A stretch of 64,000 nucleotides of DNA from CALNZV01 sp942491115. GTDB lineage: Bacteria; Desulfobacterota; Desulfobacteria; Desulfobacterales; UBA5852. The DNA lies in the NCBI GenBank assembly GCA_942491115.1, contig CALNZV010000007.1:248001-312000 (forward strand), read 5' to 3'. Position numbers and translations under genes: made by a program. Below, in pieces: positions 45,865 through 54,581 of the stretch (its first letter is position 1; every line of letters begins with the position of its first letter). The notes beneath the pieces are model-generated. The model searched no databases. It was not told where the DNA came from and saw nothing but the letters and a program-made list of their open reading frames with translations.

Positions 45865-45994
45865 GCCCAGACCCCACCGACTGAAAGGTCCGGAGGGAAT
45901 CAACCACCGGGGACGTTTACTCCGCCTGTTGCGGAGGCTTGAGGAATCGTTCCCTTTTCCTGGGATGCACCCTCGATGATCAGAACGGATTCGT

Positions 45995-46456
45995 CTACCA
46001 GTGGCGTCTGTTTAGAAACATATTTTTGGCGGCGGGTGGTCGATAGGCCTTGCTGTATCGGTTCCGGAGGTGGTGCCGATTGACAAATCGACCATGATGA
46101 CCGCCGCGGTATGCCGGGCCATGGAAGCGCTTTTGGTAAGAACCTCGATGGCCATGGCGGAATCCCGGGCGCCAGGGATTCCGATGGAATTGTTTCGGCC
46201 GGTGATGCCTGGTCGATGGTCGGTGGCGGTATCTTCCCCACCCCTTGTGGGTCGGCCCCTGACGTTGGAACCGCGGTTTGTGGGATTGACCGCTGTTATG
46301 GGTTGGGCGGTGGCCGGGACGCTCCACCCGTTGCCGCTGAACGTCACCAGTCCGATCCCGATCCCCTCTACCCTCCCTTGCAGCCCAGGACGGACTCGAC
46401 AGCGCGGCCAGAAATCCCACCAGTATAAAGCCGGTCATTGCATGTGTTCTTTTCAT
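45995..46456 (-). CDS. Exported histidine/arginine-rich low-complexity protein
   Basis: The 153-residue protein has a signal peptide (MKRTHAMTGFILVG onward, cleavage near SWA-A) and a mature part dominated by His, Arg, Gly and Pro (for example HRPSTRHHRPKQFH). No folded domain is apparent. The composition suggests a periplasmic metal- or polyanion-binding protein, an inference. The start follows a ggggaag site at 46456. The plus-strand frames across this gene look like shadows. Confidence 0.65.
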   Translation of the reverse strand: MKRTHAMTGFILVGFLAALSSPSWAAREGRGDRDRTGDVQRQRVERPGHRPTHNSGQSHKPRFQRQGPTHKGWGRYRHRPSTRHHRPKQFHRNPWRPGFRHGHRGSYQKRFHGPAYRGGHHGRFVNRHHLRNRYSKAYRPPAAKNMFLNRRHW

Positions 46457-46690
46457 GACTCTTCCCCTTTTCATTAGGATTGTTGGAATGTCGGTTTATC
46501 AGGTTTGGCTTGTATGACGGGCGCCAATCTCTAAAAGTCGACAATGGAATGAAAAGGGCTTCAGCCCTCACGAGAGGGGATGGAATGGCCGCTGGCAACC
46601 GCCCCCGGTCCCGGCGGCTCGATGGATTTAGGATTCATGCCTTTTGTGGTTTTGCCGATGATATCCGCCACCAACCCCGGGGGGATAAAT

Positions 46691-46996
46691 ATGAACGGCA
46701 AATACGAATGTCGCATCGGTAACGACCACGTATTTATTTCGATCGCCTATGATGTGTTGGACAACGGCAAGACTGCTGTGCGGGCGGCACTTCACATGGG
46801 AAAGGATGGCTGTGTCGGTAAACAGACCATCCGGCGAATCGTCGAAAACGGTCAGACCAGGGCAGAACTCGAATTTCAAATCGGGCGGGCATGGCATTGG
46901 CTGCACATGAACGGTGTCAGGCTGTCCAATGAGGCCAACATGACGTCCATATCCACGGTCACCGCCCTGCTGGACAACGTCCGCACCACGGCTTAG
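46691..46996 (+). CDS. Hypothetical protein
   Basis: The 101-residue soluble protein starts at an ATG preceded by a run of G (about 6 bases before). Its sequence (YECRIGNDHVFISIAYDVL, LHMGKDGCVG, RAELEFQIGRAWHWLHM) suggests a small alpha/beta fold. I do not recognise it. It lies upstream of the regulatory region of the CTERM protein. Confidence 0.55.
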   Translation: MNGKYECRIGNDHVFISIAYDVLDNGKTAVRAALHMGKDGCVGKQTIRRIVENGQTRAELEFQIGRAWHWLHMNGVRLSNEANMTSISTVTALLDNVRTTA

Positions 46997-47051
46997 ATCA
47001 CCCTCTATTTATCGACATCCTTCCCACTATCCATGTTCTCGCGGATGAAAC

Positions 47052-47089
47052 TGACAAATTCTGTCATAAGAATATGACAAATTCTGTCA
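47052..47089. repeat. Two copies of a 15-base palindrome (TGACAAATTCTGTCA)
   Basis: Exact copies at 47052-47066 and 47075-47089, with starts 23 bases apart (about two helical turns). Each has TGACA/TGTCA arms around AATTC. The layout is that of paired activator sites. Confidence 0.85.
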
Positions 47090-47217
47090 AAATCAGACTT
47101 AGTCCCGTTCAGATCAAATGAATAATTGCTATTTTTTTCAGATAATTAAGAACATTTTCATATTAAGGTTTAAGATTTGCATACACCCCTTATCCAAGAG
47201 TGAACGCATCAGCGCCG

Positions 47218-47234
47218 TTGGGCATCTGTTTGCT
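47218..47234 (+). promoter_or_regulatory. Candidate sigma-54 promoter (-24/-12)
   Basis: TTGGGCATCTGTTTGCT contains GG (47220-47221), ten bases, then GC (47232-47233), the invariant sigma-54 spacing, with a good TTTGCT -12 half. The CTERM gene starts 129 bases downstream. Confidence 0.5.
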
Positions 47235-47362
47235 AATTGATCCCATGGGAGCATCTGAATCAATACCATACCCTGATATCATATTGACCAATCTCGCATT
47301 TGGCGATTGCACTTCGACTTCGAGCGCGACATCTCATTTCCAACTGCAGTGGGAGGGAAAAC

Positions 47363-47974
47363 ATGAAAGGGATGACAACAATGGTATGGGTCGTGGCCGT
47401 AATCATCGGCCTGGCGCCGGGTGTATCCGACGGGGCGCCGATGGGGGACGGCAGTTTCCTCTACTATGACAATTCCAAGGATCTCACCTGGTATTACGAT
47501 GTCCCAAACACTGGACCCATGACCTGGACAGGGGCCAATGCCTGGGCCGAAGGCCTCACCATCAACGGAAACAGCAGTTGGCGTCTGCCCACTGCTGATA
47601 GTGGCACTGGAACGTCTCCACCGCTATTTTCAGAAGACAGGCAAAGCGAAATGGGGAGCCTTTTTTATGACAGCTTGGGGGGCAAATTGTTAGACCCCCC
47701 GTTAAGTGAGGGCCCTCTGAGCAATATGATGCTGGATAAATATTACTGGACCGGAACTGAAACCGGCAGTGCCTTCGCCATTACCTATGGTTTTGACTTC
47801 AATTATGGGTGGTCGATTCAGGTGGGCTCGAATGGAAGCGCCTATGCAATGGCGGTTGCTGAAGGAAACATGGCTCCTGCCGCCCATGTCCCCATCCCGG
47901 GCGCCGCAGTGCTGATGGGATCCGGGCTGGCGGGTCTGGCTGTTTTTCGCCGCCGGCGGGATAGAAAGGGGTAA
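47363..47974 (+). CDS. DUF1566 (Lcl) exported protein with VPxPA-type CTERM anchor
   Basis: The 203-residue surface protein has a signal peptide (to about residue 24), a DUF1566/Lcl-like domain (DLTWYYDVPNTGPMTWTGAN, SSWRLPTADSG, YYWTGTETG, FDFNYGWSIQVGSN) and a C-terminal sorting signal: VPIPGAA, a hydrophobic helix and the basic tail RRRRDRKG. This tripartite end is the VPLPA variant of PEP-CTERM, processed by exosortase-type enzymes and linked to extracellular polysaccharide. No exosortase gene is in the window. A gggaggg ribosome-binding site sets the ATG at 47363. Confidence 0.85.
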   Translation: MKGMTTMVWVVAVIIGLAPGVSDGAPMGDGSFLYYDNSKDLTWYYDVPNTGPMTWTGANAWAEGLTINGNSSWRLPTADSGTGTSPPLFSEDRQSEMGSLFYDSLGGKLLDPPLSEGPLSNMMLDKYYWTGTETGSAFAITYGFDFNYGWSIQVGSNGSAYAMAVAEGNMAPAAHVPIPGAAVLMGSGLAGLAVFRRRRDRKG

Positions 47975-48133
47975 CAAATAGCGTTCGGTAGCCAAACGCA
48001 ATGTTCATTAAATCGAGATCTTTAGTTTTGGTTCTATCGATAAAGAAAGACACGCCTGTGGGACACTGAGTGCAATGGGGAAAACAGGGTTCACTAAAAC
48101 GCCTGCTGGGCCCCTTCCCTAATGCCTTAACAG

Positions 48134-48163
48134 ACGGGGCAAGGTTATTGGACCTTGCCCCGT
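48134..48163. terminator. Stem-loop between convergent genes
   Basis: ACGGGGCAAGG (48134-48144) and CCTTGCCCCGT (48153-48163) form a perfect 11-base stem with an 8-base loop between the CTERM gene and the convergent small gene. No T-run follows. Confidence 0.65.
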
Positions 48164-48204
48164 TGGCGTTGATCCAACCGTATTGAAACGGGGATTCAAC
48201 CCTT

Positions 48205-48441
48205 TCACCTATTTCCGTTTTCCTGCTCGATAGTATCGTCATACCAGCACTCGGCACCCACTGCCGGGTCCTGCTGCCTTTTACACGTCATTACGTCGCT
48301 GAAGCGGATGGCATCCGTCTCGTCTTCGACGTTGATCAGCAGATCGCCTTTCTTTTTATACGTCACATTGAAGCCCAGTTCATGGTCCCAGCAGATCAGA
48401 TAATACCGGCCGTGGAGATGATATAACTCACATTCCTTCAT
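48205..48441 (-). CDS. Small hypothetical protein
   Basis: The 78-residue protein (MKECELYHLHGRYYLICWDH, GFNVTYKKKGDLLINVEDE) looks like a compact beta-rich fold. It has four cysteines and ends in an acidic/basic tail. No family is recognised and the ribosome-binding site is weak, but the sequence composition is protein-like and it is flanked by a terminator. The 276 bases to the START gene appear empty. Confidence 0.5.
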   Translation of the reverse strand: MKECELYHLHGRYYLICWDHELGFNVTYKKKGDLLINVEDETDAIRFSDVMTCKRQQDPAVGAECWYDDTIEQENGNR

Positions 48442-48717
48442 TGAATTCCAGCCTGATGAACCCTCCCCCCCCAGGGCAAGGTTGAGGCAACCGTTTTTCT
48501 ATGACCGGAGCAGCGAGCGGCCGACATCTTGTTTCCGAATGGGTCAAAGGCGGCAAACGGAGACCGTCCGCCTCACCCTTACCGGTTTCGATTACCGATA
48601 TCCCGACAAGAGCTTCATAATAGTCACCTGGATGCGCTTCGCAACCCTATTGAGAGAAAACCATGCCGGCAACCCGTTGTCCACGGATGCCGACATCCAC
48701 TCCATGACCGAGGCGTC

Positions 48718-49467
48718 TTACCTGGAATGCACGCCGACCAGTGACGGTGAGCGGGCGCCGGCGGCCAGTTCATCGATCAGTCGGCGATGGGAGGGCCGAA
48801 GCGGGAAATCAACCGTCAGGGCCCTGGTTTCCAATGCCCGGACAAACTGGTGGGGCACGGCTCTCAATCCCAGATCCGCCAGAAAGCCGGGAATCCCCCC
48901 CCTTGGGTCTACCAAAAGCATAAAGCTGATCCACGTTTTCCCGTTTGCCGTCGGCGCCAACCGCGTAAGGCTTTGATGCATGTGGGCCCGGATCACTCCC
49001 CGGCGCGCCGGCTCTCCATCGATGTCGAGTGATCGGGCATCGGCGACAAGGGCACCTGCCTCCCGGTCGATATCCAGGCGGCTGACCAGCAGGATCTCGC
49101 GATTGTCGAAGGGAAACGGGACCTGGTACTCGCTGATGGTGACCACTTCGAATTCACCCGATTCCTGGAGCACCACCTGGCGCTTCAGGTGCGGAATCCA
49201 TTCCTCCGCGATGGCGGTATTTCCGAGAACCGCCAATACCCGGTCGATGGGGGCATCGATAACGCCATCGGCCTTGAAGGCGGTTCGATGGGCGGTCGAT
49301 GACCTCTGGGCGAATATGGTTAGGGATCCCTCTCGAAAAAGGGTGGCCCATCCGTCCTCGGTGAGGCCATTTGCCACCGAAGGGGCATCGACAGCCTTGA
49401 CCTGCAGAGTCATCGCGAAAAATACCGCACTCACGGAAAAAATGAAGACTATCGATTTCATGGGCAC
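48718..49467 (-). CDS. Exported START-domain protein
   Basis: The 249-residue protein has a signal peptide (MPMKSIVFIFSVSAVFFAM to about residue 25) and a START/SRPBCC lipid-binding domain: GWATLFREGSLTIFAQ, GVIDAPIDRVLAVL, EEWIPHL, FDNREILLVSR and FLADLGLRAVPHQFVRAL. Bacterial members are thought to bind a hydrophobic ligand in the periplasm; the ligand is unknown. The ATG may be 49467 or 49461. Confidence 0.85.
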   Translation of the reverse strand: MPMKSIVFIFSVSAVFFAMTLQVKAVDAPSVANGLTEDGWATLFREGSLTIFAQRSSTAHRTAFKADGVIDAPIDRVLAVLGNTAIAEEWIPHLKRQVVLQESGEFEVVTISEYQVPFPFDNREILLVSRLDIDREAGALVADARSLDIDGEPARRGVIRAHMHQSLTRLAPTANGKTWISFMLLVDPRGGIPGFLADLGLRAVPHQFVRALETRALTVDFPLRPSHRRLIDELAAGARSPSLVGVHSR

Positions 49468-49654
49468 GGGTGTCTCTTAGATCGCCACAGGACCATTTCG
49501 CCGGGGCGTCATCGCCTTTGGGGGTGGACTATCGCCCAATCGCATTCAGGCTTGAACCGGAAGCTCTTTTTTGACATCATCGCCCGTGAACGGTCAACCC
49601 CTTGCATGGGCTTCGGCCCGCCTCCAGGAGATCGCGTCCCATGGACGGTACCAA

Positions 49655-50167
49655 ATGACCACAGTCGGTCACAGCTTGGTGGGGATTGCCATGGGAATCG
49701 CTGGCATTCCCTCCGGGAGCCCCCTGTGGAAGCAATCCGCAGTCATAGGCATCTGCGTTGCCCTGGCCAGCATGCCGGACTGGCCCCTGCCATTTTGGGG
49801 TCACCACCATCTCGCGGTCAGCCACAGCCTGTTCGTCAATCTGCTGATTTGCGGAACGCTGGCGTGGATCATGAGTCGTCGAGACGGGTTCAGATCTCCG
49901 GAAAAACGGCTGCTGCTGATTTTCGCCGCCTCCGCTTGGCTCAGCCATTTTCTCCTGGACTCCCTGTACGGGGATATTCCGGGGGTCGCCATCCTCTGGC
50001 CCGTCAGCGATGCCCTGGTTTCCCTGCCCGTTCCCTGGCTGAACACCCTGCCCCATGTCCCCCCACCGTTCGGGATGGACATCATCACCATCCTCGGACT
50101 GGAGGCCCTAACCTTTTCACCCCTTGTGATTCTATCTCTCGTATGGAGACCCGGCAATCCGTCGTAG
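49655..50167 (+). CDS. YdjM/DUF457-like membrane-bound metal-dependent hydrolase
   Basis: The 170-residue inner-membrane protein has about four helices and the family metal-ligand pattern: GHSLVG near the start, ASMPDWP and HHHLAVSHS, and SHFLLDSLYGD. Family members are predicted hydrolases of unknown substrate. I chose the ATG at 49655, at the conserved N-terminus; an ATG at 49571 would add 28 unlike residues. It is convergent and slightly overlapping with the broken methyltransferase gene. Confidence 0.8.
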   Translation: MTTVGHSLVGIAMGIAGIPSGSPLWKQSAVIGICVALASMPDWPLPFWGHHHLAVSHSLFVNLLICGTLAWIMSRRDGFRSPEKRLLLIFAASAWLSHFLLDSLYGDIPGVAILWPVSDALVSLPVPWLNTLPHVPPPFGMDIITILGLEALTFSPLVILSLVWRPGNPS

Positions 50168-50225
50168 CAGAAGCGAAGGCTGTTCCACCCTTACCCCAAC
50201 CAAGAAATAAACCGACGAGATCCCC

Positions 50226-50725
50226 TCACCAGAGGCAGGGAAAAAACCGTTTGCTCCTGTGGATGTAAGCTTGTCGTCCGCCCCGAATACATCCACATTC
50301 TCCTTTTCCTCCACCGCTGATGCCACAACCACCATCTCTGTCGTAGCCCCGACTGTCACGATGCTTGCAGCGGAAATGCGTTTCAGAAAAACACCCCGCG
50401 CCAGAAGAAAAAGGGAGCCGTACATTGGGTGTCGAATGTATCGGTAAATACCGTTGGTGACAAGGCTTCCGGTGTTTTCGAAAGTGAAATTCTCCGGATG
50501 ACGATGGTGGGTGCGCCGACCGCCCGATTTTTTGAGTTGTCGGAGTCCGGATAAAACGAAGAGAATGGACAGGGCCGGCAGCATCAGAAACGCCGTCTGT
50601 TGAAGCCTTAAGGGGTCGTCAAACCAAAAGGGACCATTGAGCAAAAAGAGACCAAGGATGCCCTCGAAAACAAAAAACCGGTAGAAGCCGTGGGACTGAG
50701 GATTGGCTAAGGGATGGCGGGGCCA
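50226..50725 (-). pseudogene. Isoprenylcysteine/phospholipid-type methyltransferase (ICMT-like), broken
   Basis: The frame contains strong ICMT-family signatures: SHGFYRFF and FLLNGPFWF near the start, LVTNGIYRYIRHPMYGSL and VEEKENVDVFG. The family's usual ending (YIHRSKRFFPCLW, stop at 50226) is found in another frame, so a base is missing or extra near 50270-50290. In addition there is no start codon between an in-frame stop at 50726-50728 and the conserved SHGFYRFF, so the 5' end is damaged too. An intact enzyme would be a small membrane methyltransferase. Confidence 0.7.
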
Positions 50726-50850
50726 CTATTGGATCTCCCGATAATAAAAGCCCAATTGAGACCATGTGGTTGAGAGATATGGATGTCAAGGGAAAGAATC
50801 CACCTTCCGCCATCCATTCGAAACGGGCGGAAAGGGGCGCGGAGGCCGTT

Positions 50851-51693
50851 TCATCCGGCCAGGGTTCGGGAATCCTCAAGGTGGATTTCAAGCCGTGCGA
50901 TCTCGATGTCCGACAGGCCCAGTAGATCAACTTCGGGGGTGCCGGTCAGCACGAGACCCGGATCCTCGGCAAGGCCGATGCCGATCTTGTTGCATGCCTT
51001 GTCAGCCACCCGAACCACCGCCAGAAGAATCTGTTGAGGATCAAGATCCGTCTGGTGGTGGTCTCTCGCCACAGTGGCATAGGCGTCCGGTAGATTCCAC
51101 TGCTGCATCAGGTTGAAGCCGAGTTCACAATGAAGGCTCGAGAAGACTTCGTCGACAACGCCTTCGGAAGGAAGAAAAGCCTTGCCGTGCTCCTTCCTGA
51201 TTTCTCGCAGCACGATCAGAATAAAAAGTTTTCCAACGTCATGGAGGAGGCCCGCAAAAAAGGCCTCTTGGAGAGGCGCCTCGAAGCGGACTTTCTGCGC
51301 AATCCAATGGCAGCCAATCGCGCAACCCACTGAGTGACGCCAGAGGCGGTCCATGATACCCTTGATGAAGGGGTCATCGGAAATAAAATAGCGCCGGTGA
51401 CTGACCATGGCGACGATGTTGGACACCTCTTTGACACCCAGCCTCACGATGGCGTTGCGCACCGATGCGACCTTGGTCAGCCCCTTGAAAAACGAAGAGT
51501 TGGCCAGCCGCAACACCTGACCGGCCATCGCCGGATCAACGGTGATCATTCGCTCGACCAACTGCATATCCGGGTCTTCCTTGGCCAATTCCTTCTGAAT
51601 CTTCAGTGCCGTCCGATCAAATACCGGCAGGAAGACATCTCCTTTTGCCATTCGTTCCTGAACCAATTCGACGACGGATTTCTGTTCTTTCAT
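50851..51693 (-). CDS. HDOD domain protein
   Basis: The 280-residue protein has an HDOD signalling domain: DPAMAGQVLRLANSSFF, IVRLGVKEV, HSVGCAIGC, and GLLHDVGKLFIL with the HD pair. HDOD proteins relay signals in motility, c-di-GMP and stress networks, without proven enzyme activity. It starts 2 bases after the pilus ATPase gene on the same strand, so it is probably co-transcribed and linked to pilus or secretion control. Confidence 0.88.
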   Translation of the reverse strand: MKEQKSVVELVQERMAKGDVFLPVFDRTALKIQKELAKEDPDMQLVERMITVDPAMAGQVLRLANSSFFKGLTKVASVRNAIVRLGVKEVSNIVAMVSHRRYFISDDPFIKGIMDRLWRHSVGCAIGCHWIAQKVRFEAPLQEAFFAGLLHDVGKLFILIVLREIRKEHGKAFLPSEGVVDEVFSSLHCELGFNLMQQWNLPDAYATVARDHHQTDLDPQQILLAVVRVADKACNKIGIGLAEDPGLVLTGTPEVDLLGLSDIEIARLEIHLEDSRTLAG

Positions 51694-51695
51694 CG

Positions 51696-53609
51696 TTACA
51701 TTCCTATGGATCGCCATATTTCAGTAATCGACCGGGGTCTCTGAAGCCTTGGCAGACAACGCAATACCTCTTCAAAGGTGGTGACGCCGGTGGCCGCTTT
51801 TGCCAACCCATCCTCCAACAGTGAAATCAGGCCGGTGGACTCCATTGCAATCTTTCGGAGCTCATACGTGGTCCTCTGCTCCAGGATGGCGTTGCGAATC
51901 AATTCGCTGGGAATCAAAAGCTCGTAGACTCCTACCCGCCCCTTGTAGCCGGTATAGCGACACTCAGGGCACCCCGTCCCTTTCATCAACCGGGCGCCCT
52001 TGAGCGCCTCGGCCCGATATCCGATACGCTGAAGTTCGACCGGCCGGGGAGAATAAGGCTGTGCACATGCCGGACACACCCGTCTCAACAGTCGCTGAGC
52101 CAGCACACCGACCACCGTCGACGCTATGAGGAAGGCTTCGACGCCCAGATTCAACAAACGAATCAGTCCACCGATGGTGTCCTCGGAGTGAAAGGTCGTG
52201 AGCACCTGATGGCCGGTCAATGCTGCCTGCACCGCCACTCCGGCCGAAAATGGGTCACGAATCTCTCCGATCACGATGATATCGGGGTCCTGACGCACAA
52301 TATGACGCAGTGTTTCTTCGAATGTCAGATTGATCTTTGGGTTGATCGAGCACTGGGACACACCGTCGATCATGTGTTCCACGGGTTCTTCCGCGGTCAA
52401 AATACTGGTGTGGGGGTTGTTGAGACGCTTTATGCTGCTGTAGACAGTGGTCGTTTTGCCGGATCCGGTGGGACCGGTCACCATCAAGACACCGGAAGGC
52501 TGATCGAGGGCCTCTTCGATAAATCTATCCAGCGTTCGGGGCGCCATACCCAACGCTTCCAGGTCCGGCAGCTCGTTTTGGCGGTTTAAAACCCTCAGTA
52601 CGATTTTCTCACCGTGAACGGTGACATAAAATGAGGCACGGAGATCGTAGTTGACCCCGTCTCTCTGAAAACACAAACGCCCTCCTTGGTGTCGACGTTT
52701 TTCCGTGATATCGACATCGCACATGATCTTCAAGCGGCTGGTAAGGGTTGGGATAAGGTCCCGGGGAAAATCCCGATAATGAACCAGAACACCGTCCTGC
52801 CGAAATCGAATGCGAAGCCGGTCCTTCAAGGGTTCGATATGTATGTCGCTGGCACCGTCTTCGATGGCGGCAATCAGGACCCGATCAACGATGCCAACGA
52901 CCGAATCGTTTACACGACTGATGGGACGGGCATCATCCAGCCCCATCCGCGCCCGCTCCACCGCCCTTTTAATACTGCCCGGTGAGGCAATGGCGGGGAG
53001 GATCGTCTCACCCAAAGCCTCTGCCGCCGCGTCAAGCCCCCGTTTGTCCATGGGATCCGAAAAGGCCACGACGATACCATCTGGTTCCCGACGAACCGGG
53101 AAAAGATGGTAGAGGTCGAACCAGCGGTCCGGCACCCGGGAAAAAAGCGAATGATCCACGGGCGCCATTTCAAGATCGACGAAGGAAAAGCCCAACTGAA
53201 GGGAAAGTGCCTCGAGGAGTTCCTTTTCGGTAAGGAAGTTATGGGCGACCAGCACCTCACCAAGTCTTTTTTTGGGGGACTCGCTGTCCTGGATAGTGAT
53301 AGCGTTATCGAGAGCCTGCTTGGAAATCAGTCCCAATTCCACCAGCAAGCTGCCAAGTTGAATCGCCACACGGTTCTCCCGAATGGCCTTTTTTATCTGA
53401 TCGCTCGAGATGTAGCCCAGCTCTTTCATCACCTCCAACAGAAGCTTGGGCTCCTCAAGCTTCTGTTGAACCCGTTGAGCGTAGGCTACCTGCTTTTCAT
53501 TTAAATAGCCTTCATGGACGAGCATGGCGGAAATGCTGCCGTAGGCGCCTTCTTCACCGCCGGTCTCCGCCGCGCCATCTGATTGGGTTTTTTTCAATGG
53601 GTTTGACAT
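51696..53609 (-). CDS. GspE/PilB family type II secretion / type IV pilus assembly ATPase
   Basis: The 637-residue cytoplasmic ATPase has two MshEN-like N-terminal regions (LVHEGYLNEKQVAYA and LLVELGLISKQAL, LGEVLVAHNFLTEKELLEAL) and a GspE core with Walker A GPTGSGKT (379-386), the Asp and His boxes (LTAEEPVE, LTTFHSED), Walker B (IIVIGEIRD) and the zinc-binding CPAC...CPEC pairs. MshEN domains can bind c-di-GMP. It powers assembly of pili or pseudopili, fitting the prepilin gene divergently placed 958 bases away. Confidence 0.92.
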   Translation of the reverse strand: MSNPLKKTQSDGAAETGGEEGAYGSISAMLVHEGYLNEKQVAYAQRVQQKLEEPKLLLEVMKELGYISSDQIKKAIRENRVAIQLGSLLVELGLISKQALDNAITIQDSESPKKRLGEVLVAHNFLTEKELLEALSLQLGFSFVDLEMAPVDHSLFSRVPDRWFDLYHLFPVRREPDGIVVAFSDPMDKRGLDAAAEALGETILPAIASPGSIKRAVERARMGLDDARPISRVNDSVVGIVDRVLIAAIEDGASDIHIEPLKDRLRIRFRQDGVLVHYRDFPRDLIPTLTSRLKIMCDVDITEKRRHQGGRLCFQRDGVNYDLRASFYVTVHGEKIVLRVLNRQNELPDLEALGMAPRTLDRFIEEALDQPSGVLMVTGPTGSGKTTTVYSSIKRLNNPHTSILTAEEPVEHMIDGVSQCSINPKINLTFEETLRHIVRQDPDIIVIGEIRDPFSAGVAVQAALTGHQVLTTFHSEDTIGGLIRLLNLGVEAFLIASTVVGVLAQRLLRRVCPACAQPYSPRPVELQRIGYRAEALKGARLMKGTGCPECRYTGYKGRVGVYELLIPSELIRNAILEQRTTYELRKIAMESTGLISLLEDGLAKAATGVTTFEEVLRCLPRLQRPRSITEIWRSIGM

Positions 53610-53993
53610 ATGTGCCTTGGTCGATTTTCCAGGAAACCGGTACCGATAAATGAGTATTGCAGTCCTGAACCCAATATTTCGGTAAATGAGCTGAAATCTT
53701 TAATTAAAAACGGCAACTCCCGTCACGGAAGACCTGGGACCGAGGGCCGCATTGAGGGGGGCGGAGTCCGCTTGGGAACGTCACCGCCTCATTCGCAGCA
53801 TCGCCCGATCCCAAAGCGCCGACCCCATTGGCTCCTTTTGTGGTCCTCGGCGGTGGACTCGGGGATCCCTTCCATATAGCGCCGTTGAGAAAGGATTCAA
53901 TCGATTAATCCATTTCAAGAGACTGCCGATAAAAGCAAAAAGATCGCACCCAATAACATACCCCCTCAGGGAAAGGGGTTTTTCCGGAGAGCA
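53610..53993. other. Divergent intergenic region, pilus ATPase / B-box protein
   Basis: These 384 bases should hold promoters for both directions. An A+T-rich patch lies at 53695-53715 (ctttaattaaaa) but no full hexamer pair is convincing. No gene is supported. Confidence 0.4.
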
Positions 53994-54581
53994 ATGATGA
54001 ATTGTGTGGACCATCCCGCAAAGAAAGCCGTCGGCGAATGCTGCGACTGCAAAAAGCCGCTATGTGACGTTTGTGCAATGCCGGCTGGTGCCGGTGGCTT
54101 CACGTGCATCGACTGCGCTGCCCAAAAAGCCGCTGAAAAGGTCGCGGAGATAAAGCACCACAGACAAACCGGCATGGTGATCAAGGAGGTGAGGCGGAAG
54201 CAATTCCAGTTTTACTCCCGACTGGCGGTGCTCTGCCTGTCGCTTGTAGTCATGGCTGGCAATATTTATCTGTACTGGAAAGGATCGGCAATCGACACAC
54301 AGCTCTACCCAGCCTCCGAGGAACCTCTGACCGACACCATTCTCGTTGATTCCGCCCTTCGGATCTACGCCGAAGAGCATGGCGGCCAATACCCGGAAAG
54401 CCTGGATGAGGGCCTTACAGGCTATTTGCCCACCCACATAACCGATTCCGGAGATCTCAACGCTTTTACTTACACGCGGTCGTCGCCTTACAATTATCAG
54501 TTGGCATCCCAGGAACTCGGGGACACCCCATTCGACGATCTGGTTTTCAATGAAGGGGGGCCGTCCCATGAACAGAAGTAA
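53994..54581 (+). CDS. B-box zinc-finger membrane protein with pilin-like C-terminal domain
   Basis: The 195-residue protein has a B-box-type zinc finger at residues ~4-45 (CVDHP, CCDCKKPLCDVC, CIDCAA), one membrane helix (about 77-95) and an extracytoplasmic C-terminal part (DSALRIYAEEHGGQYPESL) resembling the soluble domain of type II secretion pseudopilins. No prepilin cleavage motif is present. It overlaps the prepilin gene by 14 bases, so the two are coupled. Confidence 0.75.
   Translation: MMNCVDHPAKKAVGECCDCKKPLCDVCAMPAGAGGFTCIDCAAQKAAEKVAEIKHHRQTGMVIKEVRRKQFQFYSRLAVLCLSLVVMAGNIYLYWKGSAIDTQLYPASEEPLTDTILVDSALRIYAEEHGGQYPESLDEGLTGYLPTHITDSGDLNAFTYTRSSPYNYQLASQELGDTPFDDLVFNEGGPSHEQK

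Larger units (their letters stand above)
46997..47362 (+). promoter_or_regulatory. Regulatory region with twin palindromes and sigma-54-like promoter
   Basis: This A+T-rich 366-base region holds two identical 15-base palindromes (47052-47066 and 47075-47089) and, 131 bases or more downstream, a GG-N10-GC element (47220-47233) before the CTERM gene. Details are in the next entries. Confidence 0.6.
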
